In this document: piece after piece, positions 44,318-51,265 of the stretch
Position numbering within the stretch: the stretch's first letter is position 1
Layout of the letters: the number at the start of each line of letters is the position of its first letter
Assembly: GCA_052139695.1 (NCBI GenBank)
Contig: JBKQWF010000307.1
Location: 62,001-126,000 of the forward strand
Direction of reading: 5' to 3'
Length of the DNA stretch: 64,000 bases
DNA from: PLGF01 sp052139695
GTDB taxonomy: Bacteria > Verrucomicrobiota > Verrucomicrobiia > Limisphaerales > Palsa-1400
Position numbers and translations under genes: made by a program
The notes under the pieces: generated by a model
Database searches by the model: none
What the model was told of the DNA's origin: nothing
What the model saw: only the letters and a program-made list of their open reading frames with translations

Positions 44318-45500
44318 ACGAATAACGGCGCGGCGGCGCAGGCAACGGGACCAAGGCTCGGCCGAGGCAGACATAAGAAGGCACAAGAATGACCGCGCCG
44401 AGCAACCAGCGAATTTCCAACGCGCCGGCGAATGGCCAGGTTCGGCTCCAGTACCAAAGGGCCGCGACCAGCAGGTTGATCAGCGCGAGGGGCACGAGGA
44501 ATTTCCAGGCGAAAGTCAGCAGCTGATCCAGGCGCAAGCGGGGCAAAGTGGCGCGGACCCAGATGAACAGAAAAATGAGCGTGCCAAACTTGGCCGCAAA
44601 CCAAGCCCAGGAAGGTACCCATTCCAGGAAACGGAATGGCGCCTGCCAGCCGCCGAGGAAAAGCGTCACCGCCAGTCCGGTGACCGCGAATAGACCGAGA
44701 TATTCACCGAGAAAAAAGAGGGCGTACTTGAAGCCGGAATATTCCGTCAGATAACCGGCAATCAACTCGGATTCGCCTTCCGGCAAATCGAAGGGCGAAC
44801 GGTTGGATTCGGCCGTGGCGGCGATGAGAAAGAGTCCGAATGCGGCAAAGCCCCAGGGAGTTAACACGTTCCAGCGGGGCAGGCAGCCAGCGGTGTAGCC
44901 GGCTTGCGCCTGGACGATGTCGATCAAGGAAAGCGAGCCGGCGAGCATCAGGACCGGCACAGTCGAAAGCACCAAGGGAACCTCGTAGCTGATCATTTGC
45001 GCGATCCCACGCATCGCTCCGAGCAGGGAATATTTATTTTGGCTCGACCAGCCCGCCATAAACACCGCCAGTTCCGAGGCTGAACCGATGGCAAAGAAAA
45101 AGAGAATCCCAGCGTCGAGGTCGATGGCGTTCATGTTGCGGCCAAAGGGCAACACCGCGAAGGAGAGCCAGATCGGGACCGTCAAAGTCAGGGGCGCCAG
45201 GAAATGCAAAAGTTTGTCCGCCGACAAGGGAACCATGTCCTCTTTGATCAGCATTTTGACTCCATCGGCCAGCGGCTGGAAGAGTCCGAATGGTCCGACG
45301 CGGTTTGGGCCGTAACGGTTCTGCATGCGGCCGAGGATTTTACGTTCGAGAATGGTGGTGAGGGCGAAACAGGAGCCGAACAGCGCCATGAGGGCGGCGA
45401 TGATCAGCAGCATGGCCACGAGCGGACGGACGCCGGCGGGCGCCAATGCCACCAAACGATGGTGCAGAAAGACGAACAATTGATCGGCCGAGTAAGCCAT
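44307..45500 (-). CDS. nuoH: Complex I subunit H
   Basis: A 397-residue membrane subunit that forms the quinone chamber with NuoB and NuoD. Conserved stretches: LERKILGRMQNRYGPNRVGP, FGLFQPLADGVKMLIKED, QMISYEVPLVLS, ESNRSPFDLPEGESELIAGY, TEYSGFKYALFFLGEY and FIWVRATLPRLRLDQL. It is somewhat longer than the usual 325-350 residues, mainly at the C-terminus. It is separated from nuoI by 127 bases in which no gene is seen, the largest gap in the operon. Confidence 0.95.
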   Translation of the reverse strand: MAYSADQLFVFLHHRLVALAPAGVRPLVAMLLIIAALMALFGSCFALTTILERKILGRMQNRYGPNRVGPFGLFQPLADGVKMLIKEDMVPLSADKLLHFLAPLTLTVPIWLSFAVLPFGRNMNAIDLDAGILFFFAIGSASELAVFMAGWSSQNKYSLLGAMRGIAQMISYEVPLVLSTVPVLMLAGSLSLIDIVQAQAGYTAGCLPRWNVLTPWGFAAFGLFLIAATAESNRSPFDLPEGESELIAGYLTEYSGFKYALFFLGEYLGLFAVTGLAVTLFLGGWQAPFRFLEWVPSWAWFAAKFGTLIFLFIWVRATLPRLRLDQLLTFAWKFLVPLALINLLVAALWYWSRTWPFAGALEIRWLLGAVILVPSYVCLGRALVPLPAPPRRYSYAV

Positions 45501-45627
45501 AACCAGTGTGAGAATCGGGCATGGCCGGGGTTGCCGCTTCCCCTATTTTGGGAAAAGGTGCGCAGAATTTGCGAAGTCGCGTGCAGGGACGCCCAGAAGA
45601 AAACAATAACTACTCCCGCAAAATGAT

Positions 45628-46224
45628 TTACGCAACAACGGCTTTTTGAGGAACGGCGGCGCGCGCTTTCGCTTCCGCATCCGCTTTGGCTTTGGCTTCC
45701 GCTTTGCGCTGGGCTTCGGCGCGCCGCGCGTCGATTTCGGCGGCTTGGGTGGGATGGATCTTCTGGAAGTAAGTGTTCGGCTTGGCCAGTTGGGCCTTGT
45801 GCAGGAGCAAGCCGGCAAAACGTTCTCGCACAGCCAGCTCAAAGACGTTGTCCATCTTGATCGAGTCAAACGGACAAACCTCAACGCAAATGCCGCATCC
45901 CATGCAAGTGGAAATATCGATGTCAAAAACCTTGGGTTGAAGCTGCATCTTGCCGAGGTAATCCGGTTTTTTGACCGCATCTTTGACAATGGAAATGCAT
46001 TGCGGGGGGCATTCCTGCTCGCAAATCGTGCAAGCCGTGCAGCGCAGCCCGCGAGCCGCGTCCTCGCCGTCATAGACCAGGAAGGGGATCGTGCGCGCGT
46101 TTTCGTCCGGGCGGAGTTTCTCTTCCGGATACTGTACGGTTGTCAACCGTTCCGGCTGGTAATAACTGCCGGCGAAATTTCGACCGGTTTCGATCAGTCC
46201 TTTAATGATGCCTGTGCCTAACAT
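45628..46224 (-). CDS. nuoI: Complex I subunit I (two 4Fe-4S clusters)
   Basis: A 198-residue ferredoxin-like subunit with two 4Fe-4S motifs: CTACTICEQECP (about residues 62-73) and CMGCGICVEVCP (about 107-118). In the absence of NuoE, NuoF and NuoG, these clusters would be the entry point for electrons from a soluble ferredoxin. The C-terminal 40 residues are an unusual Ala/Lys/Glu-rich, probably helical tail (RRAEAQRKAEAKAKADAEAK). The ATG overlaps the nuoD stop by one base (TAATG). Confidence 0.95.
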   Translation of the reverse strand: MLGTGIIKGLIETGRNFAGSYYQPERLTTVQYPEEKLRPDENARTIPFLVYDGEDAARGLRCTACTICEQECPPQCISIVKDAVKKPDYLGKMQLQPKVFDIDISTCMGCGICVEVCPFDSIKMDNVFELAVRERFAGLLLHKAQLAKPNTYFQKIHPTQAAEIDARRAEAQRKAEAKAKADAEAKARAAVPQKAVVA

Positions 46225-47435
46225 TAGCGATCCACTTCCCCCAGGACAATATCAACACTGCCCAGGATAACCACGGCGTCGGCAATCGTATGGCCCACGC
46301 ACATGTCTTCGAGAATAGTCAAATTAATCAAGCTCGGCGGACGCACCCGGTAACGGTACGGATGAGGGCCGCCATCACTGATGAGATAAAAGCCAAGCTC
46401 GCCTTTGGGCGCTTCGATCCGGCCGTAGGCCTCGCCGGCCTTCGGCCGCAAGTTGCGCAGTTTGGCCTTCGGGTCCAGGATCGGCCCGGCGGGAATTTCG
46501 CCCAAGGCCTGCCGGAGAATGCCGAGGCATTCCCGCGCTTCCAGGATGCGGACCATGTAGCGATCAAACACGTCGCCATGTGCGCCCAGCGGGACCCGGA
46601 ACTGGAAACGGTCATAGATGCCGTACTTGTCCACTTTGCGAACATCATAATTGACGCCGCTGGCCCGGAGCATCGGGCCGGTGACGCCCGCATTCACGGC
46701 CAATTGCGGCGGGAGCACACCCACGTTTTTCGTCCGCGCGTGCAGAATTTCATTGCCGGTGATCAACCCTTCGAATTCGTCCAGAAAGGGCTCGTAATTT
46801 GTCGTGACCCGCCAGGCCTTATCGAGCCAGCCCTCGGGCAGATCGCAGCGGCATCCGCCAAAGCGCAGGTAATTGTACATCATGCGCGCGCCGGTGAGGG
46901 ATTCGAATAAATCGAGGATTTTTTCCCGTTCGCGAAACGCATACATCATCGGTGTGCCGAGCGCGCCCATGTCCTGCAGCAAAAAGCCCGCCAGGCAAGT
47001 GTGATTGAAGAGGCGGGTCAATTCGCTGACAATGACGCGGATGTATTCGGCCCGTTCCGGGACCGCCAAACCGGTCAGTTTTTCGACGCTGAGGACGTAG
47101 CCCCAGTTGTTTGTCATGGAGCAAATGTAGTCGAGGCGATCGGTGTAGGGAATGGAGCCGAGGTAACTTGTTTTCTCCGCGATTTTCTCATGGTTGCGGT
47201 GCAAGTAGCCGAAAACGGGCTTTAATTTGACCACCGTTTCCCCGTCGAGCACCACGTTCATGCGGAAGACGCCGTGAGTCGAAGGATGGTGCGGGCCCAT
47301 CGCCACTTCCAGCAGATCGTTGGCGCCGTCGGGAGCGTCGGACGAGGACAGCGTCCAGCGCGGCTGGACCGGCATCTCCAACGTCTCCTCAGGCTGGACA
47401 GGTTCCACGCTCTCCATAACTTCAGGCACAGTCAT
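46224..47435 (-). CDS. nuoD: Complex I subunit D (49-kDa-type)
   Basis: A 403-residue quinone-site subunit. The conserved GPHHPSTHGVFRMNVVLDGE, the Tyr-bearing DRLDYICSMTNNWGYVLSVE and FLLQDMGALGTPMMYAFREREKIL are visible, and the C-terminus has TIADAVVILGSVDIVLGEVDR. It overlaps nuoC by four bases; nuoC and nuoD are separate genes, not fused as in Escherichia coli. Confidence 0.95.
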   Translation of the reverse strand: MTVPEVMESVEPVQPEETLEMPVQPRWTLSSSDAPDGANDLLEVAMGPHHPSTHGVFRMNVVLDGETVVKLKPVFGYLHRNHEKIAEKTSYLGSIPYTDRLDYICSMTNNWGYVLSVEKLTGLAVPERAEYIRVIVSELTRLFNHTCLAGFLLQDMGALGTPMMYAFREREKILDLFESLTGARMMYNYLRFGGCRCDLPEGWLDKAWRVTTNYEPFLDEFEGLITGNEILHARTKNVGVLPPQLAVNAGVTGPMLRASGVNYDVRKVDKYGIYDRFQFRVPLGAHGDVFDRYMVRILEARECLGILRQALGEIPAGPILDPKAKLRNLRPKAGEAYGRIEAPKGELGFYLISDGGPHPYRYRVRPPSLINLTILEDMCVGHTIADAVVILGSVDIVLGEVDR

Positions 47436-48067
47436 GCCTTGGCCTCCGGTGAATGGTGGCGGCGCGCCTTTTCCAGGACATCATCATGCGGCGTAGGTTC
47501 GTATTCGTAATCGTCTGGTTCGAGATAATCCTTCCGCATCGGAAAGTCAGTAAATTCCTCCCACATCAGGAGGCGGCGCAAATCGGGATGGCCATCGAAA
47601 TGAATGCCAAACAGATCGAAAACCTCGCGTTCTTGAAATTCACAACTGCGCCAAACCGGAGTCAGAGAAGGCAAGGTCACGTTATCCGAACGGTTTTGGG
47701 TGCGTAAACGGATGACGAGCGGGCCGCATTTGAGGGCCATTGAATACAGATGATAGACCGCCTCCAGATAAGCCGGCGTCTTCTTTTCCAGGACCTCCTC
47801 CACTTCCTTTTCGAGGCCGTCCACAGATTTTTTGACTTTCACTTTTTCTTTGACGATTTTTTCCGGCCAATCAACGCCGGTGACATTGGAAGCGTAATCA
47901 AAGGCAAGGTCAGGGTCCTCCCGCAGGATTTTCGCCACGGCTAACCCATGCTCGCGGTCGATCAGGAGCGAGGATTGGCCGGAAGGACTGCCGTTGGCAA
48001 TCACCTCGAGGCGCGCGCCGGGCACGGCAGTTTCGAGGCGAGCTTTAATTTGTTCGATGGGCTGCAT
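47432..48067 (-). CDS. nuoC: Complex I subunit C (30-kDa-type) with a charged insertion
   Basis: A 211-residue hydrophilic subunit recognised by YHLYSMALKCGPLVIRLRT, VWRSCEFQEREVFDLFGIHF and HPDLRRLLMWEEFTDFPMRKDY. Between VTGVDWPE and the LEAVYHLYS strand there is an insertion of about 30 residues, rich in Lys and Glu, that typical NuoC proteins lack. It lies six bases after nuoB and overlaps nuoD by four. Confidence 0.94.
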   Translation of the reverse strand: MQPIEQIKARLETAVPGARLEVIANGSPSGQSSLLIDREHGLAVAKILREDPDLAFDYASNVTGVDWPEKIVKEKVKVKKSVDGLEKEVEEVLEKKTPAYLEAVYHLYSMALKCGPLVIRLRTQNRSDNVTLPSLTPVWRSCEFQEREVFDLFGIHFDGHPDLRRLLMWEEFTDFPMRKDYLEPDDYEYEPTPHDDVLEKARRHHSPEAKA

Positions 48068-48073
48068 CGGCTC

Positions 48074-48682
48074 TCATTTATCCGGCGCCGGGACAGGCGG
48101 CTGCCAAAGTTCGGCGTTTTTGGACGGGACCAGGTCATGTTCCCCGAAATGTGGCACCGGGACCTCGCTGGAATCCAAGTAAGGCTGGCCACCGCCTACC
48201 GTCAGACGCTGGCCCGCGATTTTCTTCTGCAACAACATCAGCCCTTCCAACAAGGCTTCCGGGCGCGGCGGACATCCGGCGATATGCACATCCACCGGGA
48301 TGTAGCGATCAATGCCCTTGAGAACGTTGTAACCTTGCTTAAATGGCCCGCCGGAAATGGCGCATGCTCCCATGGCGATGACATACTTGGGCGACGGCAT
48401 TTGGTTGTAAAGTCGAACTACCTGGGGCGCCATCTTCTTGGTCACGGTGCCCGCCACGATCATCAGGTCGGCTTGCCGCGGTGAGGGACGAAAGACCTCC
48501 GCGCCAAAGCGGGCGATGTCAAATCGGGACATGGAGGCGGCGATCATTTCAATCGCGCAGCAGGCCAATCCAAATTGCAAGGGCCAGAGGGAGTTCTTGC
48601 GTCCCCAATTGTAAAGCTCCGCGAGGCTCGTCAGGACGATTCCTTGCTTGCTCAATTCATCGCGTAACTCGTTCGATTCCAC
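48074..48682 (-). CDS. nuoB: Complex I subunit B (carries the N2 cluster)
   Basis: A 202-residue subunit holding the terminal 4Fe-4S cluster that reduces quinone. Its ligands are the adjacent cysteines 41-42 (QFGLACCAIEM), Cys107 (AMGACAISGG) and Cys137 (IAGCPPRPE). Length is normal with an extra C-terminal tail ending QPPVPAPDK. It lies 17 bases after nuoA. Confidence 0.96.
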   Translation of the reverse strand: MESNELRDELSKQGIVLTSLAELYNWGRKNSLWPLQFGLACCAIEMIAASMSRFDIARFGAEVFRPSPRQADLMIVAGTVTKKMAPQVVRLYNQMPSPKYVIAMGACAISGGPFKQGYNVLKGIDRYIPVDVHIAGCPPRPEALLEGLMLLQKKIAGQRLTVGGGQPYLDSSEVPVPHFGEHDLVPSKNAELWQPPVPAPDK

Positions 48683-48699
48683 AAATATAAGCGGTTAAA

Positions 48700-49071
48700 T
48701 TATTTCCAGGCCAAAATGCCTTTGGCGAACGCCCAGACCAGTCCTTCCGCCAGCAGCAGAATGAAAACGAGCATGGCTGCGCAAGCGCCCGCGGGCAGAC
48801 CTTTGAAAGCAACGGCAAAGGGCAAAAGAAAGATCGTCTCGACATCGAAAATGAGGAAGACAATTCCATAGAGGTAATACTCCGATTTAAACTGGACCCA
48901 GCCGGTGGGAGCCGATTCCAAACCGCACTCATAGGTGGCATTTTTGACGGAACCCGATTTATGCGGGGAAAAGACACGGGCCCAGACCCAGGCAATGGCC
49001 AGAGGCGAGAGGGCAAAGACAAGGGCGGCCACGGCGAAAAGAGCCAAAAACTGATAAGGACCAAGATTCAT
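48700..49071 (-). CDS. nuoA: Complex I subunit A
   Basis: A 123-residue three-helix membrane subunit. YECGLESAPTGWVQFKSEYYLYG, the conserved loop that occludes the quinone entrance, and FLIFDVETIFLLPFAVAF are diagnostic. The ATG at 49071 (MNLGPYQFLALF) gives a normal N-terminus; the frame is open 34 codons further, into the upstream gene. It lies 20 bases after the FeoA-like gene. Confidence 0.95.
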   Translation of the reverse strand: MNLGPYQFLALFAVAALVFALSPLAIAWVWARVFSPHKSGSVKNATYECGLESAPTGWVQFKSEYYLYGIVFLIFDVETIFLLPFAVAFKGLPAGACAAMLVFILLLAEGLVWAFAKGILAWK

Positions 49072-49091
49072 TGTTTTGCGGTGTTGGGACT

Positions 49092-49412
49092 TTACGCGGC
49101 GCTCGCCGCCGGCAGTGGTTCCACTATGATCATCTGGGCCAGTTCGGCGCTGACCGCCAAACGCGCGTTGCAAACCAGGCAGATCAGGTTCGATTGCCGG
49201 ATGAGCAGTTTAATCACTTGCTCCTCGACAAAGCCGATTTCCCGCAGATGCTGGGTGAGTTGCGGCGGGGTGGAAAGCCGCTTGATCCGCACAGCCATGC
49301 CGGCTTTGACCCGGCTGAGCGGGCAGGTGAAAGGGCGCGCGCCGCCGCGTTCGCGAGATCGGCCCGCCGCGAGCAGCCCGGTCGGTTCTTCAAAGCATTC
49401 CGTCATTTTCAT
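49092..49412 (-). CDS. FeoA-domain protein at the head of the complex I operon
   Basis: A 106-residue protein whose body is a FeoA-type SH3-like domain: LSRVKAGMAVRIKRLST, LTQHLREIGFVEEQVIKLL and ICLVCNARLAVSAELAQMI are the three typical blocks. FeoA is the small cytoplasmic partner of the FeoB ferrous-iron transporter, but no feoB is present here. Cysteines at ECFEE, TCPLS and LICLVCNA add a possible metal site. ATGAAAATG at 49412-49404 offers two adjacent starts. Its position, 20 bases before nuoA on the same strand, suggests a role in iron supply or Fe-S assembly for the complex; that is inference. Confidence 0.75.
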   Translation of the reverse strand: MKMTECFEEPTGLLAAGRSRERGGARPFTCPLSRVKAGMAVRIKRLSTPPQLTQHLREIGFVEEQVIKLLIRQSNLICLVCNARLAVSAELAQMIIVEPLPAASAA

Positions 49413-49955
49413 CTGCCTAATAGATAATCGGACAGAGGCGTCTCGACTTCCCATTGGTTGCTATTTGCACCCCATTTTTTGGTATGTTGGTCAATTCTCT
49501 CCTCTGGCGGGAAGAGGCGGCGCCAAGCCCCCACCCTGCATCGCCAGGGAAAAGAGGTCGGTGAAAGGCGATCCCGGCTAACCACAACTGGCCGAGGGCC
49601 TGGCAATTAATGGCGCATCCCTGCCGGAAGGGGCGGCGCACCCCCGGGAAGCGGCCTTTTGGGTCCGCCGCGGAGCCTCGTAGAATGTGCTCCAACCTTT
49701 TTCTGGCCTCTTCTTTCCCAAGGGAAGGCCAGAGATTCGCAATCCGTGTGTAGTTCATCATGGTCTCATCACCGATACTTATCCGCGATGAACGATCGGA
49801 CAGGAAGGCGAATACGAGGGAAAAACGGGCAAATGGCGCGCTCCAAGTCCGGCGTTTCGCAAAAGATGAGGAACAAATGGCAATATCGGTGGAGCCATTT
49901 CCGCCGTCACGCCTAATAATACGGACATCAATAACCAGTGACATCACTTGGAAAT
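49413..49955. other. Divergent intergenic region between the complex I operon and hemA, with a structured GC-rich block
   Basis: This 543-base gap separates two major operons and must hold both promoters. About 49500-49690 is very GC-rich with strong self-complementarity, for example GCGGCG/CGCCGC and CCC/GGG pairing around 49633-49673 and ATCGCC/GGCGAT around 49544-49574. It could be a non-coding RNA, a riboswitch-type leader or a dispersed repeat. On the plus strand AGGGAA...GGTGAAA...ACAACTGG is loosely reminiscent of a cobalamin riboswitch core, but the 3' part does not follow. Open frames of up to 176 codons on the minus strand have no recognisable protein. Confidence 0.4.
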
Positions 49956-51098
49956 ATGATCTTGACTAATTATAGCGGCGAAGCATCCGGCCCCGCCTCC
50001 GCACCCAGCTCCACCCTCTTCGTGGCAGGCATCAGTTTCAGGACGGCGCCGGTCGCGTTGCGCGAGCAACTGGCGGTCATCCCCTCGCGTGTGATCGAAG
50101 CCGCCAAACGTCTCAAAGAGCTGGGCGGCCTCTCCGAGGTGGCCCTGGTTTCCACCTGCAATCGGGTGGAGCTTTACGGAGTGTCGCCCCACCCCGGCGG
50201 GTTCGCCGAGTTGCTCGCCTCCCTGGCGCGCGAGAAAATCGATCTCTCGTCCTACGTCTATGTCCATACCAATGAAGACGCCGCCCGGCATCTTTTCGCG
50301 GTGGCCGGCGGCCTGGATTCCATGGTGCTTGGGGAAACAGAGATTACCGGCCAGATAAAGACAGCTTATGAAGCGGCGCGGGGCGCGGAGTTGACGGGCC
50401 GCATCCTCAATGGGGTCTTCCAGCGCGCCTTCCAGGTGGTCAAAGCCATCCGCACCCGGACGCAGGTCGGACGCGGCGCCACTTCGGTGGGGAGCGTCGC
50501 CGTGCAATTAGCCGAGAAGATTCTCGGGGACGATTTTCAGAGCAAAACGATCATGATCATCGGCGCCGGCAAGATGGGAGAGGCCTGCATCCGGCACCTC
50601 GCCAAGAAAGGGGTCCGTTCCGTTATTGTCGCCAACCGCTCCCTCGAACATGCCGCGGAATTGGCCCGGGAAGTCGGCGGCCAGGCCGTCAATTATATGG
50701 ACGATGGCCTGGCGGCCATGCAAGAAGCGGACATTGTCGTCAGTTCGACCGGCTGTCCCGAAACCATTTTGGACCGGGAAGATGTGGAGGCGGTCATGCG
50801 GCAGCGGCCCAATCGCCCGTTGTTCCTCATCGACATTGCCGTGCCGCGCGACATCGCCGTGGATGTGGAACGGCTGGAGAACGTCTTTCTCTACAACATT
50901 GACCATTTGCAGCAACTGATGCGGGAAAACGTCCGCCTGCGGGAGCAGGAGCTTTCGCGCTGCCGCGGGATCATTGAAGAACACACCGCGGCCTTGATGG
51001 CCAAACTCAACCAGGCGCCGAGAAAACCGGTCGTGGTCGAGCTGCCGCCGCGAATGGATTGGGCCTTCTCCCACTCCGCGGGCAATTATGCGAAGTGA
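49956..51098 (+). CDS. hemA: Glutamyl-tRNA reductase
   Basis: The enzyme reduces glutamyl-tRNA to glutamate-1-semialdehyde, the first step of C5-pathway tetrapyrrole synthesis. The product has 380 residues from the ATG at 49956; a GTG at 49938 would add six. The catalytic domain has VAGISFRTAPVALRE and the nucleophilic cysteine in ALVSTCNRVELYG. VLGETEITGQIKTAYEAA, the NADPH-binding IMIIGAGKMGEACIRHL and IVANRSLEHA follow. The C-terminal dimerisation helix region is shorter than in many homologues (usual length about 410-430). No other heme gene is adjacent; the neighbours downstream encode multiheme cytochromes, which would raise demand for heme. Confidence 0.95.
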   Translation: MILTNYSGEASGPASAPSSTLFVAGISFRTAPVALREQLAVIPSRVIEAAKRLKELGGLSEVALVSTCNRVELYGVSPHPGGFAELLASLAREKIDLSSYVYVHTNEDAARHLFAVAGGLDSMVLGETEITGQIKTAYEAARGAELTGRILNGVFQRAFQVVKAIRTRTQVGRGATSVGSVAVQLAEKILGDDFQSKTIMIIGAGKMGEACIRHLAKKGVRSVIVANRSLEHAAELAREVGGQAVNYMDDGLAAMQEADIVVSSTGCPETILDREDVEAVMRQRPNRPLFLIDIAVPRDIAVDVERLENVFLYNIDHLQQLMRENVRLREQELSRCRGIIEEHTAALMAKLNQAPRKPVVVELPPRMDWAFSHSAGNYAK

Positions 51099-51265
51099 AT
51101 TTCACATTTTGAGGAGTTTTAGAATTTTGACAGGCGGGAACCAACAACTTTCCGAGTTGGGACTGGCTGTCAGGAGGTTACGCGGCAGCGCGCTAACTGT
51201 AAGTCACCCACAACGCTGATGATGGCAAGCCTTAGGAAGTCCCCGACACAATATACAAATGTAAT

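Noticed and set aside
49540..49640. Cobalamin riboswitch upstream of hemA
   Set aside because: AGGGAA, GGTGAAA and ACAACTGG blocks are present, but the spacing is off and the 3' core (AGCCAGGAGACC-type) is missing. It is not supported without a covariance search.
49417..49947. 176-codon minus-strand open frame upstream of the FeoA-like gene
   Set aside because: It has no recognisable domain and low-complexity Arg/Ser-rich ends, overlaps the FeoA-like gene out of frame, and its translation resembles non-coding repeat DNA.
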